Assembly: GCA_963832725.1 (NCBI GenBank)
Contig: CAWHVG010000005.1
Coordinates: forward strand, 1,116,001 to 1,180,000
Length of the DNA: 64,000 bases
Direction: 5' to 3'
Origin: JAEZBP01 sp963832725
GTDB taxonomy: Bacteria > Myxococcota_A > Polyangia > Polyangiales > Sandaracinaceae
The position numbers were made by a program, and so were the translations under genes. This document shows, piece after piece, positions 37,620 to 47,800 of this stretch. The notes beneath the pieces are model-generated. The model ran no database searches, was not told where the DNA came from, and saw only the letters and a list, made by a program, of their open reading frames with translations. Each line of letters starts with the position of its first letter. Position 1 is the first letter of the stretch.

Positions 37620-40275
37620 TCAGCGCAAGCGCATGACGATGCTGCCGGCGATCGTGATGTCGACGTCGGACACGGCGCTCATGCCGACGAAGGTGGTCGA
37701 GCTCGGGATGAGCTGCTCCACCCACGACGTGCCGTTCCATCGCCAGATGGCGCCGTCACTCAGCACGACGGGCACGCCGTCACCAGCCACCGAGAGCTCC
37801 TTGGTATTGGCCGTCACCGAGTGCTCGGTCCAGCTCGTACCGTCCCAGTGCGCAGCGGTGTGCGCGCCGGCAATCCAGACGTCATCGGCGCCGCTCCCGC
37901 TCACGTAACCGTATTGATGCGCGATGCCGACGTCGATCGAGCTCCAGCTCGAGCCATCGAAGTGGAGGACTTGGCCCGCTACCGTCGTCCCCACGGCATA
38001 TACGTCGGAGGACGAGCTGCCCCAGACGCGCGAGAGGGCGCTCGCTCCGGTCGGATACCCGGACCAACTGGAGCCATTCCAGTGCGCGAGACCGCCCGCG
38101 TCGTCAGCGACCCACACGTCGCTGTCGCTCGACGCCCAGATGTCCACGAAAGCGCTGCCCGCGTACGTCGTGGACGTCGTCCAGGTGCTGCCATCGAAGT
38201 GCAGGATCGCACCCGCGCTGGTCGCGCCCCACACGCTCGTGGGGCTGACGGCCCAGATGGCTTGGAGCGCTTCGCCGCTGGCGAGGGTGGCCGGGTAGTG
38301 CGACCAGCTCGTCCCGTCCCACGCGACCGCTTCGGTCCCGCACGCAACCCAGATGCTCGTGCTCGATGGCGCGTGGACGTCGGCGCAAGGGCCGGCCGGC
38401 GGCAAGCTCGTGCGCCGCGCGAAGCCGCTGCCGTCCCACTCGAGGAGCGTCCCTCGAGTTCCTCCGAGCCACACCTCGGAGGGGGCGACGCCGTGGATGG
38501 CGCCCACCGGCTCGGACGCAAAGATCAAGCCCATGCTGGGAGTGTCGACGAAGTGAAGCGGATAGTACTGCAACCCAGAGCCCCAGACGTAATGGCTATA
38601 CGCCCACGTGGACCACAGGTTGGTCGATCCCGTCCCCCAGACGGGACCGGGTCCACCATCGAGAAAATGATTCCAGCCCGAGCCACCTGACCAATATTGC
38701 CAAGGCTCCTCGTCCCCAGACGAATGACTATACCCACTGACTACCGTAAACGAACCCGGTGCCATCCACAGACTGCGCAATTCTCAGAGCGAGACCAAAA
38801 GTCGCCGTAGTGGACCAGCTAAGACCATTGAACGTAGCGAGCGCCGCAGCCACATAGCCGGAGGGATTGAGGCCGCTGCCCGCCACGCGCACAGCTGTGG
38901 GCCCCGTCCCGGCGATTTCCCGCGCTGTATTCAACGGCAGCATGCTCGAGGTCCAGCTGCTGCCGTTGTAGTGGTAGGCTTGGGCGCTCGCGTCGATGAG
39001 CCACACGTCGGCCGGAGAGCTGGCGTACACACCTTCGAACGCCACGGTCGCGCTGGCGCCGGTGACGCTCCACGGCGTCCAGGCCGTCCCATCGAAGCGG
39101 AGGAGCGTGGCGTCATCTCCGCTGGCGTAGATGTGGGTCGCATCGACGCCCCAGAGATCATGTAGATCGGCGATGACACCGGACGGGTAGCGAGTCACCG
39201 AGGTCCCATCCCAGTGGATGATCATCCCGTGATTCCCGACGCCCCACACATCGCTCGCCGAGAAGACCCAGACGTCGTTCACGTCCTCCCCACCGGCAGT
39301 CGGGACCTCGTTGTGCCAGGTCGCTCCGTCGGTGCAGTCCGAGTCGGTCGCGGACGTGCAACCGAGCCGACAGCACCCGTCACCCGATGTGCAGCCGGTG
39401 ATCGGGGTCGCGCTGCACATCAGGTCGCAGGTCGACGCCGATCCGGTCGCCACGTCCGCGGTACAGGCATCACCATCATCACAGCTCGCGGGGCAGTCGC
39501 CGTCGCAGATCTCTCCGCTCTCGACCACGCCGTTTCCACACACGGCGCCGCAATCACTGTCGCTGAGCATCGTGCAGCCGGTCGGACAGCAGCCATCACC
39601 GGAGGTGCATGCTGTGAAGGGCGGGTACGAGCACATCGCGTCGCACGTGGCACTGTCGCCAGAGAGCACGTCCATCGTGCAGGCGTCACCGTCGTCACAC
39701 GTGCTCGGGCAGTCTCCGTCGCAGACTTCCCCCATCTCCTGCACGTGGTTCCCGCACACGGGGTCGCAGTCGGTGTCGGTCACGTTGCTGCATCCCGACG
39801 GGCAGCAGCCGTCGCCATTGGTGCAGCTCGATACCATGTTCTCGACGCAGTGCGCCGAGCAGTCAGCGGCGGACCCGACCAGCACGTACGTCGAGCAGAG
39901 ATATGCGTCCATGCACGCGGACGGACAATCGCCGTCGCATTCTTCGCCGGGATCCCGCACGTGGTTTCCGCACCGCGGGCCCGCGTCGGCCGGTTGCCCA
40001 GAGTCCGCCGGATGTCCTGCGTCCGGCCCCATTCCGGAATCGGACCCTGGCGGGCGAGCGTCGGCCGAGACGCCGGAGTCGACGGATGGAGCAGCGTCGA
40101 GCAGGGGGCCCGCGTCCATCGAGACCCGTGCGTCGAATGAATGGCCGGCATCGAGATCATTCGTCGATGGCCCGCCGCAGGCGAAGAGCCACGAGGACGC
40201 AGCCAGGACGCCGACAGCGCGCACGGCTGCGCGGGAGGTACATCGCTGCAACGCAGACTGCCGGTCCAAAATCAT
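37620..40275 (-). CDS. Large lipoprotein: Cys-rich repeats plus WG-type beta-propeller
   Basis: One gene of about 884 residues, split by a single indel near 38765. The lipoprotein signal ends WLFACGG (Cys near residue 33). A DAG-rich linker leads to three Cys-rich repeats of about 70 residues (CGNHVRDPGEECDGDCPSAC and two similar), common in myxobacterial surface proteins. The second half has many blades with the pattern D-V-W-x-x-G and W-D-G-T-S-W (HWDGTSVTRYPSG; LHFDGSSWSSIDVG), typical of secreted propellers. It is probably displayed on the cell surface; the ligand is unknown. Confidence 0.8.
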
Positions 40276-40739
40276 GGCGTTCTCCTATCCCTGACGTGTT
40301 TGCCCGCGACCACGCACACCGCGATTCCTGTCGGGCTCGCCGTGGGGAGCAGGTAAGCAACCTACGATCCACAGGGCGCTCGCATCAACTGTGTTCCGCT
40401 ACATCGCTGGGATGAATGCTGGCACACCGGAGCAGGAGATAGACCGCAGATCTCGACCGCGGCGAGCCTCACGCGACCGCCGGGAGCGCATGGCGACCGG
40501 CGCTCTCCACCCTCTGCGTCGCCGGCTGGACACCCTCGATGCGGGTTCGGTCGAGCGCGGCGGAGGCCGCTCGTGTCGATCAACCGGAGAGGGCTCGACG
40601 GCTGGAGCTCGCGTTCGCGGCGTTCACGCCTCCGCCCGCGCGAGCGGCGCAGAGAAGCACGGCCCGACGGCGAGTCGAACGACCACGAGCCGCCTCGACC
40701 GGATCGCGCTGCTCGAGCGACCCGACTCGAGCGACCCGC
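40276..40739. other. Intergenic region upstream of the propeller lipoprotein
   Basis: About 460 bases between two minus-strand genes. It holds a short direct repeat (CTCGAGCGACCCG twice, near 40711-40740). Overlapping frames here look like GC-driven artefacts. It should contain the promoter of the lipoprotein gene, but no clear element stands out. Confidence 0.4.
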
Positions 40740-41786
40740 CTACTCGGCGGGGTCGACGACCTCGAGGCGGGTCTTGGCCTTGGGGCCGCGGGCCTTGGTG
40801 GCCTGCACGGTCGGGTCCGGCGAGGCGTAGGGGCCGAGCGGCGAGAGGCCGGCGGCGTCGAGGAGCTCGCGGTCGGAGTCGACGTCCGGGTTGCCGGTGG
40901 TCAGGAGCTGCTCGCCGTAGAAGATGGAGTTGGCGCCCGCCATGAAGCAGAGGACCTGGGCCTCGCGCGAGAGCGAGGTGCGGCCGGCCGAGAGGCGGAC
41001 GATCGATTTCGGCATCATGATCCGCGCCGTCGCGCACATGCGGACGAGCTCCAGCGGGTCGATGGGCGGCCGGTCGGCCAGGGGCGTGCCCTCCACGGCC
41101 ACGAGCGCGTTCACGGGGACGCTGCCGGGGTGCGGGTCGAGGCAGGCCAGGGTCCGCAGCATCTCGCAGCGGTCGTCGATGCTCTCGCCCAGCCCGATGA
41201 TGCCGCCCGAGCAGACGCTGATGCCGGCCTGCTGGACGCGGGCCAGGGTGTCGAGGCGCTCGGCGTAGGTGCGGGTCGAGATGATCTCGCCGTAGTAGGC
41301 CTCGGAGGTGTCGAGGTTGTGGTTGTAGGCGGTCAGCCCGGCGTCGGCGAGGCGCGCGGCCTGCTCGTCGTCCAGCATCCCCAGGGTGGCGCAGGCCTCC
41401 AGCCCGAGCTCGCGGATGCCCTTGACCATGTCGAGCACGCGCTCGAACGCCGGCCCCTGCCGCGCGTCACGCCAGGCGGCGCCCATGCAGAAGCGGGTCG
41501 CGCCGGCGCTCTTGGCCTCGCGCGCCGCCGTCAGGACCTCTTCGACCTGGAGCATGCGCTCGGGCTCGACGGGCGTGTCGTAGTGCGCGCTCTGCGGGCA
41601 GTAGGCGCAGTCCTCGGTGCAGGCGCCGGTCTTGACCGAGAGGAGGGTGCAGAGCTGCACGGCGTCCGGCTTGTGGTTCGCGCGGTGGACGCTCTGGGCC
41701 CGGTGCAAGAGCTCGGTCAGCGGGAGGTCGTGGATCGCCCGCACCTCGGCGAGGGTCCAGTCGTGACGGATCGTGCCTTCTTCCAC
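40740..41786 (-). CDS. bioB: Biotin synthase
   Basis: Radical SAM enzyme of 348 residues that inserts sulfur into dethiobiotin. The CxxxCxxC cluster motif is GACTEDCAYCPQS with Cys 56, 60 and 63. Further family features are FCMGAAWRDA, CATLGML, AYNHNLDTS and the [2Fe-2S] arginine region SAGRTSLS, with NSIFYGEQLLTTGNP near the end. Length is usual for BioB. GTG start at 41786. No other biotin gene is adjacent, so the pathway is dispersed in this genome. Confidence 0.95.
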   Translation of the reverse strand: MEEGTIRHDWTLAEVRAIHDLPLTELLHRAQSVHRANHKPDAVQLCTLLSVKTGACTEDCAYCPQSAHYDTPVEPERMLQVEEVLTAAREAKSAGATRFCMGAAWRDARQGPAFERVLDMVKGIRELGLEACATLGMLDDEQAARLADAGLTAYNHNLDTSEAYYGEIISTRTYAERLDTLARVQQAGISVCSGGIIGLGESIDDRCEMLRTLACLDPHPGSVPVNALVAVEGTPLADRPPIDPLELVRMCATARIMMPKSIVRLSAGRTSLSREAQVLCFMAGANSIFYGEQLLTTGNPDVDSDRELLDAAGLSPLGPYASPDPTVQATKARGPKAKTRLEVVDPAE

Positions 41787-42075
41787 TGCTTCACCTGTCC
41801 TTCGGACGCCCCCTCTGCCAACCGCGGGGTCCGGGCCCGTGGCCCGAAGGCCTACCGCACCGATGGGCGGGAAACCACCGGAAATCGCGGAGCGGGGCCC
41901 GGGAAGAGCCGGCCGGCGCCACCCCCGACGCCGCGCGAGACGCGCCAGCCCGCGCTGTATTTCTCCGGAGGCCGGAAAGGCCCGTGAAAACCGATCCCTT
42001 CGGGGAAGATCGGGCGTTCTGGTGAATGCTCCGGGCTGGCGACCGTTCTCGGGCGCACCGTGCTAGCTTCCCGCG
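41787..42075. other. Divergent intergenic region between bioB and a membrane protein
   Basis: This stretch should hold both promoters. I see no clear BirA-type operator and no T-rich or riboswitch-like structure. A GC-rich segment with GGCCCGGGAAGAGCCGG may form weak hairpins. Confidence 0.35.
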
Positions 42076-43285
42076 GTGCAAGGGCCCAGGTCCACCGCCG
42101 CGGGGGAGTCCGACGCCGAGACCGCCGGTCCCAGCGAGCGCAGCCGGAGCCCGCTCGAAGGCGCCGCCGACGCCGCGCTACGCGCGCTCTCGCATGTCCC
42201 TCCGCTGGCCATGCTGGCCCTGGCGGCCGCGCTGGCGGAGCTCGTCCTCGCGCGCTTCGTCTGGCACGGCTTCACCGAGACGTTGCCCACGGATGTCTTG
42301 ATCCTGGCTCGGCGCTGGGCGCGCTTTCCCCGCAACCTGGCGGCGGTCGCCGGGCTCTTCGCGCTGGTGTGGGCCATCTTCGGGTTCCTGCGCCACCCCG
42401 GCTACGCGCCGATCGGCCGGCGGCTGGTGGTGGCGGCGTTCTCGGGCATCTTCGTGCCGAGCATCGCCGTCGCCGCGCTGATCCCGGCGGCGCTGCTCAG
42501 GCGCAACCTGGTGCTCTTCGCGCTGGCGGCGGCCAACGTGCTGGTGATCCTGATCGGGATGACCGCCGTCCGCTACCGCGCCGGGAGGGCCGTGCGGGCG
42601 GCGGTCGGGCTGGCCACGGCGTCGTGCCTGCTGAGCCTGAGCATCGTCGGGCTCGGGCTGCTCCTGGGCGCGCAGCGGGGGATTCTTGGGCGTGATCGGC
42701 GCGCTCCTGGCCCGGAACCCGGCCACTGCGCAGCGCTTCTTGATCACCCTCCGCCACTTCGGCGAGCTGGCGTGGTTGGGCGTGCTGATCGCCGTCTTCA
42801 TCGCCGCCGCCACCGAGCGGGGCGGTAACCGGCGCCTCCGGCTGGGTCTGGCGGCGGGGCTGACGCTGGCGTTCGGGGCCGGGCTCGCGTGGGTGCAGCA
42901 CGTCGTCGGGCACCGCTTCCGCTTCATGCTCTTCGGCACCTTCCGCTTCGGGCTCTTGGTGGACCATCTGCCGGCGGCGTACGTGCTCCCGCTCGCGCTC
43001 GGGCTGGGCGGCGGGTTCACGGCGCTCTTCTCCCGGGAGGCCAGCACGCGGCAGCTCGGCGCGGGCGCCCTGATCTGGCTGGCGGCAGGATTCGCGCCGC
43101 ACACGCCCATCCAGCTCCTCTACCTCGTCCTCGGCGCCGTCCTCCTGACCCGGAGCGCCCAGGCACGCGACCCGGTCGGCGCGTGGCGGCGCCGCAGCCC
43201 GTGGACCCGCCTGATCGCGGAGCCGATGGCCTCGCCTCCCTCCGAGGAGCCCGCGGACGAAGCCGCATCCGAAGAGCGCGGGTAG
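42076..43285 (+). CDS. Polytopic membrane protein of unknown function (one frameshift)
   Basis: GTG 42076 starts a protein of about 402 residues with nine to eleven hydrophobic segments, for example LAMLALAAALAELVLARFVW, LFALAAANVLVILIGMTAV and LPLALGLGGGFTALF. The inserted T at 42681-42685 (GATTC for GATC) shifts the frame; without it the join reads QRGILGVIGALLARNPATAQ. Conserved polar residues are few. A loop HHVVGH-like segment (VQHVVGHRFRF) carries two His. No known family is recognised. Confidence 0.7.
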
Positions 43286-43537
43286 CCCCCAGCTTCGCTC
43301 CGGCGGCCCGCCGCATGCCCGATCGGCCAGCCGGCGGTCTCACGTCCACCGAAAGGCGGACACCTCCCGCGGACACGGCTGAGTCTCCCGAGAGCGCCGG
43401 ACGAAGCACTCCGAGAGCTCGCAGGTCGGGCCACCCCGGGCGCGCTATTGCCCGGCGGCCGACTCCTCGCTCAGCCCGAGTCGGCGCTCTGCCCCGCGGC
43501 TCGCGCGTCGGGCCACCCGCACCGAGGCGGAAACGAG

Positions 43538-44401
43538 CTACTCGCCGGCGAGCTCGGCCGACTCTTCGCTGAGCTCGAAGTCGACGCTGGTCTCCTGCCG
43601 CGAGGACACGCTGAGCGTCCGGGTCAGGATGATCGGCCGGGAGTAGCGCGGGCGGCCCGCCTCGGTTCCCACCACGTGCCATCCCTCGTGCCAGAGCCGC
43701 ACGACGTACTGGCCGGGCGGGATGCCGAGGATGCGGAAGCGGCCGTGCTCGTTGGTGACGGCGAAGTAGGGGTGCGGGAACGCGTGCACCCACGCCGCCA
43801 TCCAGGTGCCCACGTCCGAGAGCACGTGCACCGCGCCGGCGACATCCAGCGTCCGGCGAGCGCTGCTGCCGCGCTCGGGGAGCCCGAAGTCCCACAGCGT
43901 CCGCCCGTCGCGCGCCGCGTGGACGTTGTAGAGCGCGTCGTCCCGGTTCTCGAAGGCGACGCTCGAGCCGACGCCGAGCGCGAGCACGTGCGGGTGGAAG
44001 CGACACGCTTCAATCTTCATCGAGGGCGGCTCGGCCGGCTCCTCGAACGCGACGCCTTCGCGCACGTGCATCAGCGAGATGACGGCGTCGGCGACGCCGT
44101 GACGCGCTGACACCCGCAGCGCGAGCGAGGGCTGCGCGTCTCCGCAGGCCTCCCGATGCACGCGCACCGGCAGCGCGGCCACGTCCGGCACCGACCCGAC
44201 CCACCGCACCGTCCCGTAGATGGAGCCCCCGTCCTCGACCTCCACGACCTCGTATCCCGGCGTGGGAGCGGAGGGCTCGTTCCGCTCGCGCACGCTCGGA
44301 CGAGAGGGCGGCGCCGGACGCTCCTCTTCCGAGCACGCGATCGAGAGCATCGCGATGGCGAGGAGGATCCCGTTCTGGAGGCCTCGCTTCACAGGGGGCA
44401 T
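43538..44401 (-). CDS. Lipoprotein with cupredoxin-like and carboxypeptidase-regulatory domains
   Basis: The product is 287 residues with a lipoprotein signal ending MLSIACSEEE. The mature part contains SIYGTVRWVGSVPDVAALPV, CRFHPHVLALGVGSSVAFEN and NVHAARDGRTLWDFGLPERG, a pattern of cupredoxin-like domains found in secreted cytochrome- and methylamine-related proteins, then a peptidase-regulatory (CnaB-like) motif NEHGRFRILGIPPGQYVVRL. It probably folds as two beta-sandwiches on the cell surface. Copper binding cannot be claimed from these residues alone. Confidence 0.7.
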   Translation of the reverse strand: MPPVKRGLQNGILLAIAMLSIACSEEERPAPPSRPSVRERNEPSAPTPGYEVVEVEDGGSIYGTVRWVGSVPDVAALPVRVHREACGDAQPSLALRVSARHGVADAVISLMHVREGVAFEEPAEPPSMKIEACRFHPHVLALGVGSSVAFENRDDALYNVHAARDGRTLWDFGLPERGSSARRTLDVAGAVHVLSDVGTWMAAWVHAFPHPYFAVTNEHGRFRILGIPPGQYVVRLWHEGWHVVGTEAGRPRYSRPIILTRTLSVSSRQETSVDFELSEESAELAGE

Positions 44402-44776
44402 GCAGGGGAGCACTGAGCGGACGGAGACGGATGGGGCGCGCTCCCCACTCCGGCCGAGGAAGTGGAGGAGCCCGAGCCCCGAACGACGAGGAGGCGCCGT
44501 ACGCGCGCGACGAGGAATCGAGGGATCGAGGCTCCGGCCGCTCGTACCGCAGCCTCGCTCCCGCCTCCCTGAGGCCCATAGCACAGCGGACGAACGGTGA
44601 AAGAGTTTCGATCGCGAATGGCGATCGAAAGAGCGGCGGCACGCTCGTTCGCGCGGCAGCGGTCGTGAGAAAGGGGAGAAACGCGATGCGTGTGCGACCT
44701 TCGAGCGGCGCGACGACAGCCAACGAATTCGCTCCGTGCATCGCGACCGTTGCTCTCGCTGTCGGCCTCTGGAAAG

Positions 44777-46216
44777 ATGGCTCGACGCATGGGGAAGGTG
44801 CTCACTCGTACACTGTGGCTCGCGATGCTTCTCTGCGTCGCGCGTCCCGCCGCAGCACAGGACGGCGGCGTACCCGATGGAGGCACCCCGCCGTGGATGG
44901 CCGCCTGCCCGCCCGACGCCGTCGACTGCAACACGTCCGACGTCGACTTCCAGTATCGCGACGCGCTCTTCGACGCCGTGATGCTCGACAGCGGTTGGGT
45001 TCCGTCGGGCGCGGCGCTGCAGGTTCGCTTCGCCGTCTACCTCGGCGGCTCGACCGAGATCGACATGGGCGGCGCGGCCGTCACCTCCTGGCCTCCGGCG
45101 CTCGACGTCGCCGTCCCGGGCCGGCCCGCGACCGGTCTCTTCCGCATCGACTACGGCATCGAGATCGTCGCCCGCATCCGCATCGACGTCACCGTCGCCG
45201 GCGTCCGCTACAACTGGGAAGGCGACATCCCCATCCCGGGACACATCCCGCGCGACCTGCGGCTCTTCGACGAGGTGACCTTCGATCCCTTCGCGCTGCC
45301 CATGGCCGACCCGCGGCCGATCATGGTCTGGGACGACACCGATCCGTTGACCATCCTGAACGTCGGTCTCACCGACTCGCTCATCCCCATCCCCGGGATC
45401 CGCGGCGGCTTCTTGGTCGACGCGGTGGGCTCGCTCACCGGCACCTACGCGACCGACCGAATCGAGATCAGCGACGCCGTGGGCGACATCACCGCCGAGG
45501 GTCAATCCGTGGTCGTGAGGGCCGATCCGGGCGCGGACGACCTGGGTGAAGCAAAGGATTATACGGTCCTGCCGCACGGAACCATCGGCTATGACGGGGT
45601 CATCACCCTCCGGCCGCAGCTCTACGTGGAGATCGCGGGTCACCGTTTCGATCTGACGCTGGCCGAGGTCCCGCTGAACGTGGTCGACCTCTCCTCGCAG
45701 ACGGACTTCGATCCGGCGTCGGTGCACGTGCCCCTGCCCTCGATCCGGGTCGTCCCGACCAGCCTGTCGTTCGGCGAGTCCACCCTCGGCAGCACCGAGG
45801 AGCGCCTGGTGTCCATCTACAACGACGGCGAGGCACCGCTGAGGGTCACGGCGGCGGATCCGGCGGCACCCTTCACCGTAGTCGGGCCGACCCTCACCAT
45901 CCCCCCGCGCTCGGCGCAGCACCTCAGCGTCCGCTTCTCGCCCGGCATGCCGGGCGCGGCGACCGGCGTCCTGCTCCTGTCCACGAACGACCCGGACGAT
46001 CCGCTGGTCTCGATCCGGATGGACGGGACCGGGATCGGCCAGCCGGACGCCGGCTACGTGCAACTCGACGCGGGGGTCCCGGACGGCGGGATGACCGGCT
46101 ACGACATGGCCGGTGGCTGCGGCTGCCGGACGGCGGGCCGCGGCGCGCCAGGACCCGGGGTGCCCTCGCTGCTCGGCCTCGCGTTCGCGCTCGTCCTCGT
46201 CCGCCGCCGCCGCTGA
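44777..46216 (+). CDS. Exported protein with ASH-like domain and MYXO-CTERM tail
   Basis: The start MARRMGKVLTRTLWLAMLLC gives a signal peptide cleaved after AAAQ. The 479-residue product has a beta-rich N-terminal half and then an ASPM/Hydin-like immunoglobulin domain (RVVPTSLSFGESTLGSTEER ... VSIRMDGTG). The C-terminus has GGCGCRTAG, a membrane segment LLGLAFALVLV and RRRR. This is the MYXO-CTERM sorting signal, whose cysteine is used for surface anchoring in Myxococcota. It is the best single taxonomic marker in the window. Confidence 0.85.
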   Translation: MARRMGKVLTRTLWLAMLLCVARPAAAQDGGVPDGGTPPWMAACPPDAVDCNTSDVDFQYRDALFDAVMLDSGWVPSGAALQVRFAVYLGGSTEIDMGGAAVTSWPPALDVAVPGRPATGLFRIDYGIEIVARIRIDVTVAGVRYNWEGDIPIPGHIPRDLRLFDEVTFDPFALPMADPRPIMVWDDTDPLTILNVGLTDSLIPIPGIRGGFLVDAVGSLTGTYATDRIEISDAVGDITAEGQSVVVRADPGADDLGEAKDYTVLPHGTIGYDGVITLRPQLYVEIAGHRFDLTLAEVPLNVVDLSSQTDFDPASVHVPLPSIRVVPTSLSFGESTLGSTEERLVSIYNDGEAPLRVTAADPAAPFTVVGPTLTIPPRSAQHLSVRFSPGMPGAATGVLLLSTNDPDDPLVSIRMDGTGIGQPDAGYVQLDAGVPDGGMTGYDMAGGCGCRTAGRGAPGPGVPSLLGLAFALVLVRRRR

Positions 46217-46247
46217 GCGGTAGATGTCCTCCGCCGACCGCTCCTCG

Positions 46248-46326
46248 CTCGCTGCGCGAGACGGACCGGCGTCCCTCGCCTACGCGAGACGGACCGGCTG
46301 TTTCGCTCGCTATGCGAGACGGAAGC
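46248..46326. terminator. Three tandem CTCGC-GCGAG hairpins between convergent genes
   Basis: The motifs CTCGCTGCGCGAG, CTCGCCTACGCGAG and CTCGCTATGCGAG occur in sequence, each followed by ACGGACCGG or ACGGAAGCC. All keep the same 5-bp stem but have different loops. They lie between the MYXO-CTERM gene and the convergent aminotransferase gene, which suggests a bidirectional terminator built from a tandem repeat. Confidence 0.55.
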
Positions 46327-46374
46327 CGAGGGCGCCGCGGCGCGCGCCCCCGTTTCCGTGTCCCTTGCTTGGCC

Positions 46375-47580
46375 TCAGGCCAGCTCGGCGATGGCCGCCG
46401 CGACTCGGCGCAGGCCCTCCTGGATGTTCTCCATGGAGGTCGCGTAGCTCATGCGGAGGTAGCCGGGGGCGCCGAACGCCGTGCCGGGCACGATGGCGCA
46501 GCGGGCCGACTCGAGCAGCCACTGCGAGACGGCGAGGTCGTCCTCGAACACCGTGTCGCCCGCCTTCTTGCCGATGAGGCCCTCCACGCTCGGGAACGCG
46601 TAGAACGCGCCCTCCGGCTCGCGGCAGCGCACTCCGTCGATGGCGTTCAGCCCGTCGACGATGGCCCGCCGCCGCTCCGCGAACGCCGCCCGCATCACGT
46701 CGACCGGCGCCTTGTCGCCGCGCAGCGCCGCCGCCGCCGCGTACTGCGCCACGGCAGTCGGGTTGCTGGTGGACTGCCCCTGCACCTTCTCGATCGCCTT
46801 CGCCAGCGGCGCCGGCGCCAGGGCCCAGCCGATGCGCCAACCGGTCATGGCGTAGGTCTTGGAGACGCCGTCGACGATGACCATGCGCTCCTTCAGCTCG
46901 GGCGCGATCTCGAGGATCGAGCGCTGCTCGAAGCCGTCGTACACGAGCTCGCCGTAGATCTCGTCCACGATGATCCAGAAGTCGCCGCCCTTCTTGGCGA
47001 CGTCCGCCAGGGCGCGGAGCTGCTCCGGCGTGTAGGCGGAGCCGGTCGGGTTCGACGGCGAGCAGAGGATCAGCGCCTTGGTCTTGTCGGTGATGGCCTC
47101 GGCCAGCGCCTCGGGGCGGAGCCGGAAGCCGTCCTCCTCGGTGGTGCTCAGCGTCTTGGGCGTGGCGCCGAAGAGGCGGACCTGGTCCGGATAGCTCACC
47201 CAGTGCGGCGCGGGGATGATCACCTCGTCGCCCGGCTCGTAGAGCACCATGGCGAGGTTGAAGAGCGTGTGCTTCGCGCCCACGGAGCAGACGATCTCGC
47301 TGGTGTCGTGCTCGATCCCGCCCCGGCGGCGGCGGCTCTCGGCCTGGATCGCCGTGAGGAGCGGCTCGATGCCGCGTACCCGCGTGTAGTGCGAGGCGCC
47401 CTCGTCGATCGCGCGCTTGGCGGCCTCGCGCACGTACTCGGGCGTATCGAAGTCGGGCTCGCCCACGCCGAACGAGATCACGTCGACCCCCTTCGCTCGG
47501 AGCTCGGCGGCGCGCTGGGTCATCGCCAGCGTGGCGGAAGGTTTGACGGCGTGGACCCGGCTCGCGAACGCTGTGCTCAT
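46375..47580 (-). CDS. Class I aminotransferase (aspartate/prephenate type)
   Basis: The product is 401 residues, starting MSTAFASRVHAVKPSATLAM, 10 bases after GGGAG. Family motifs are visible: SFGVGEPDFDTP, a PLP region with CSPSNPTGSAY, DEIYGELVYDG, and the Schiff-base lysine in VDGVSKTYAMTGWRIGW (K241), then PGTAFGAPGYLRMSYA with the substrate arginine. It is closest in pattern to the AspC/AspB Ib subgroup that makes aspartate or arogenate. It appears monocistronic. Confidence 0.9.
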   Translation of the reverse strand: MSTAFASRVHAVKPSATLAMTQRAAELRAKGVDVISFGVGEPDFDTPEYVREAAKRAIDEGASHYTRVRGIEPLLTAIQAESRRRRGGIEHDTSEIVCSVGAKHTLFNLAMVLYEPGDEVIIPAPHWVSYPDQVRLFGATPKTLSTTEEDGFRLRPEALAEAITDKTKALILCSPSNPTGSAYTPEQLRALADVAKKGGDFWIIVDEIYGELVYDGFEQRSILEIAPELKERMVIVDGVSKTYAMTGWRIGWALAPAPLAKAIEKVQGQSTSNPTAVAQYAAAAALRGDKAPVDVMRAAFAERRRAIVDGLNAIDGVRCREPEGAFYAFPSVEGLIGKKAGDTVFEDDLAVSQWLLESARCAIVPGTAFGAPGYLRMSYATSMENIQEGLRRVAAAIAELA

Positions 47581-47737
47581 CGAAGAATTTCTCCCGGAAA
47601 GGTGTCGGCGCTCCGGCGATTCGGACGCCCGCCGCAGCCTGACAGGCCACGGCGTCGGATCAAGTCCTGACGGAAGTCCTGACGGAAACGAAGACGCCGA
47701 GCACGAGGCCCGGCGTCTTCGGTTGGCGATTGCGCCG

Positions 47738-47800
47738 AGGGTCAACCCAGCGCGGTCGACCCAGGGTTGGTCAACCCAGGGTTGGTCAACCCAGCGGGCC
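47738..47800. repeat. 16-bp tandem repeat around a stop codon
   Basis: The unit GGTTGGTCAACCCAGG-type, here CCCAGGGTTGGTCAAC, occurs twice with a partial third and a variant with GACCCAGG. It contains the 3' end of the TSP3-VWA gene. Similar small duplications at gene ends occur at 3955 and 51836. Confidence 0.7.

Noticed and set aside
41787..42075. BirA operator or riboswitch upstream of bioB
   Set aside because: I could find no biotin-operator-like palindrome or a structured leader in this stretch.
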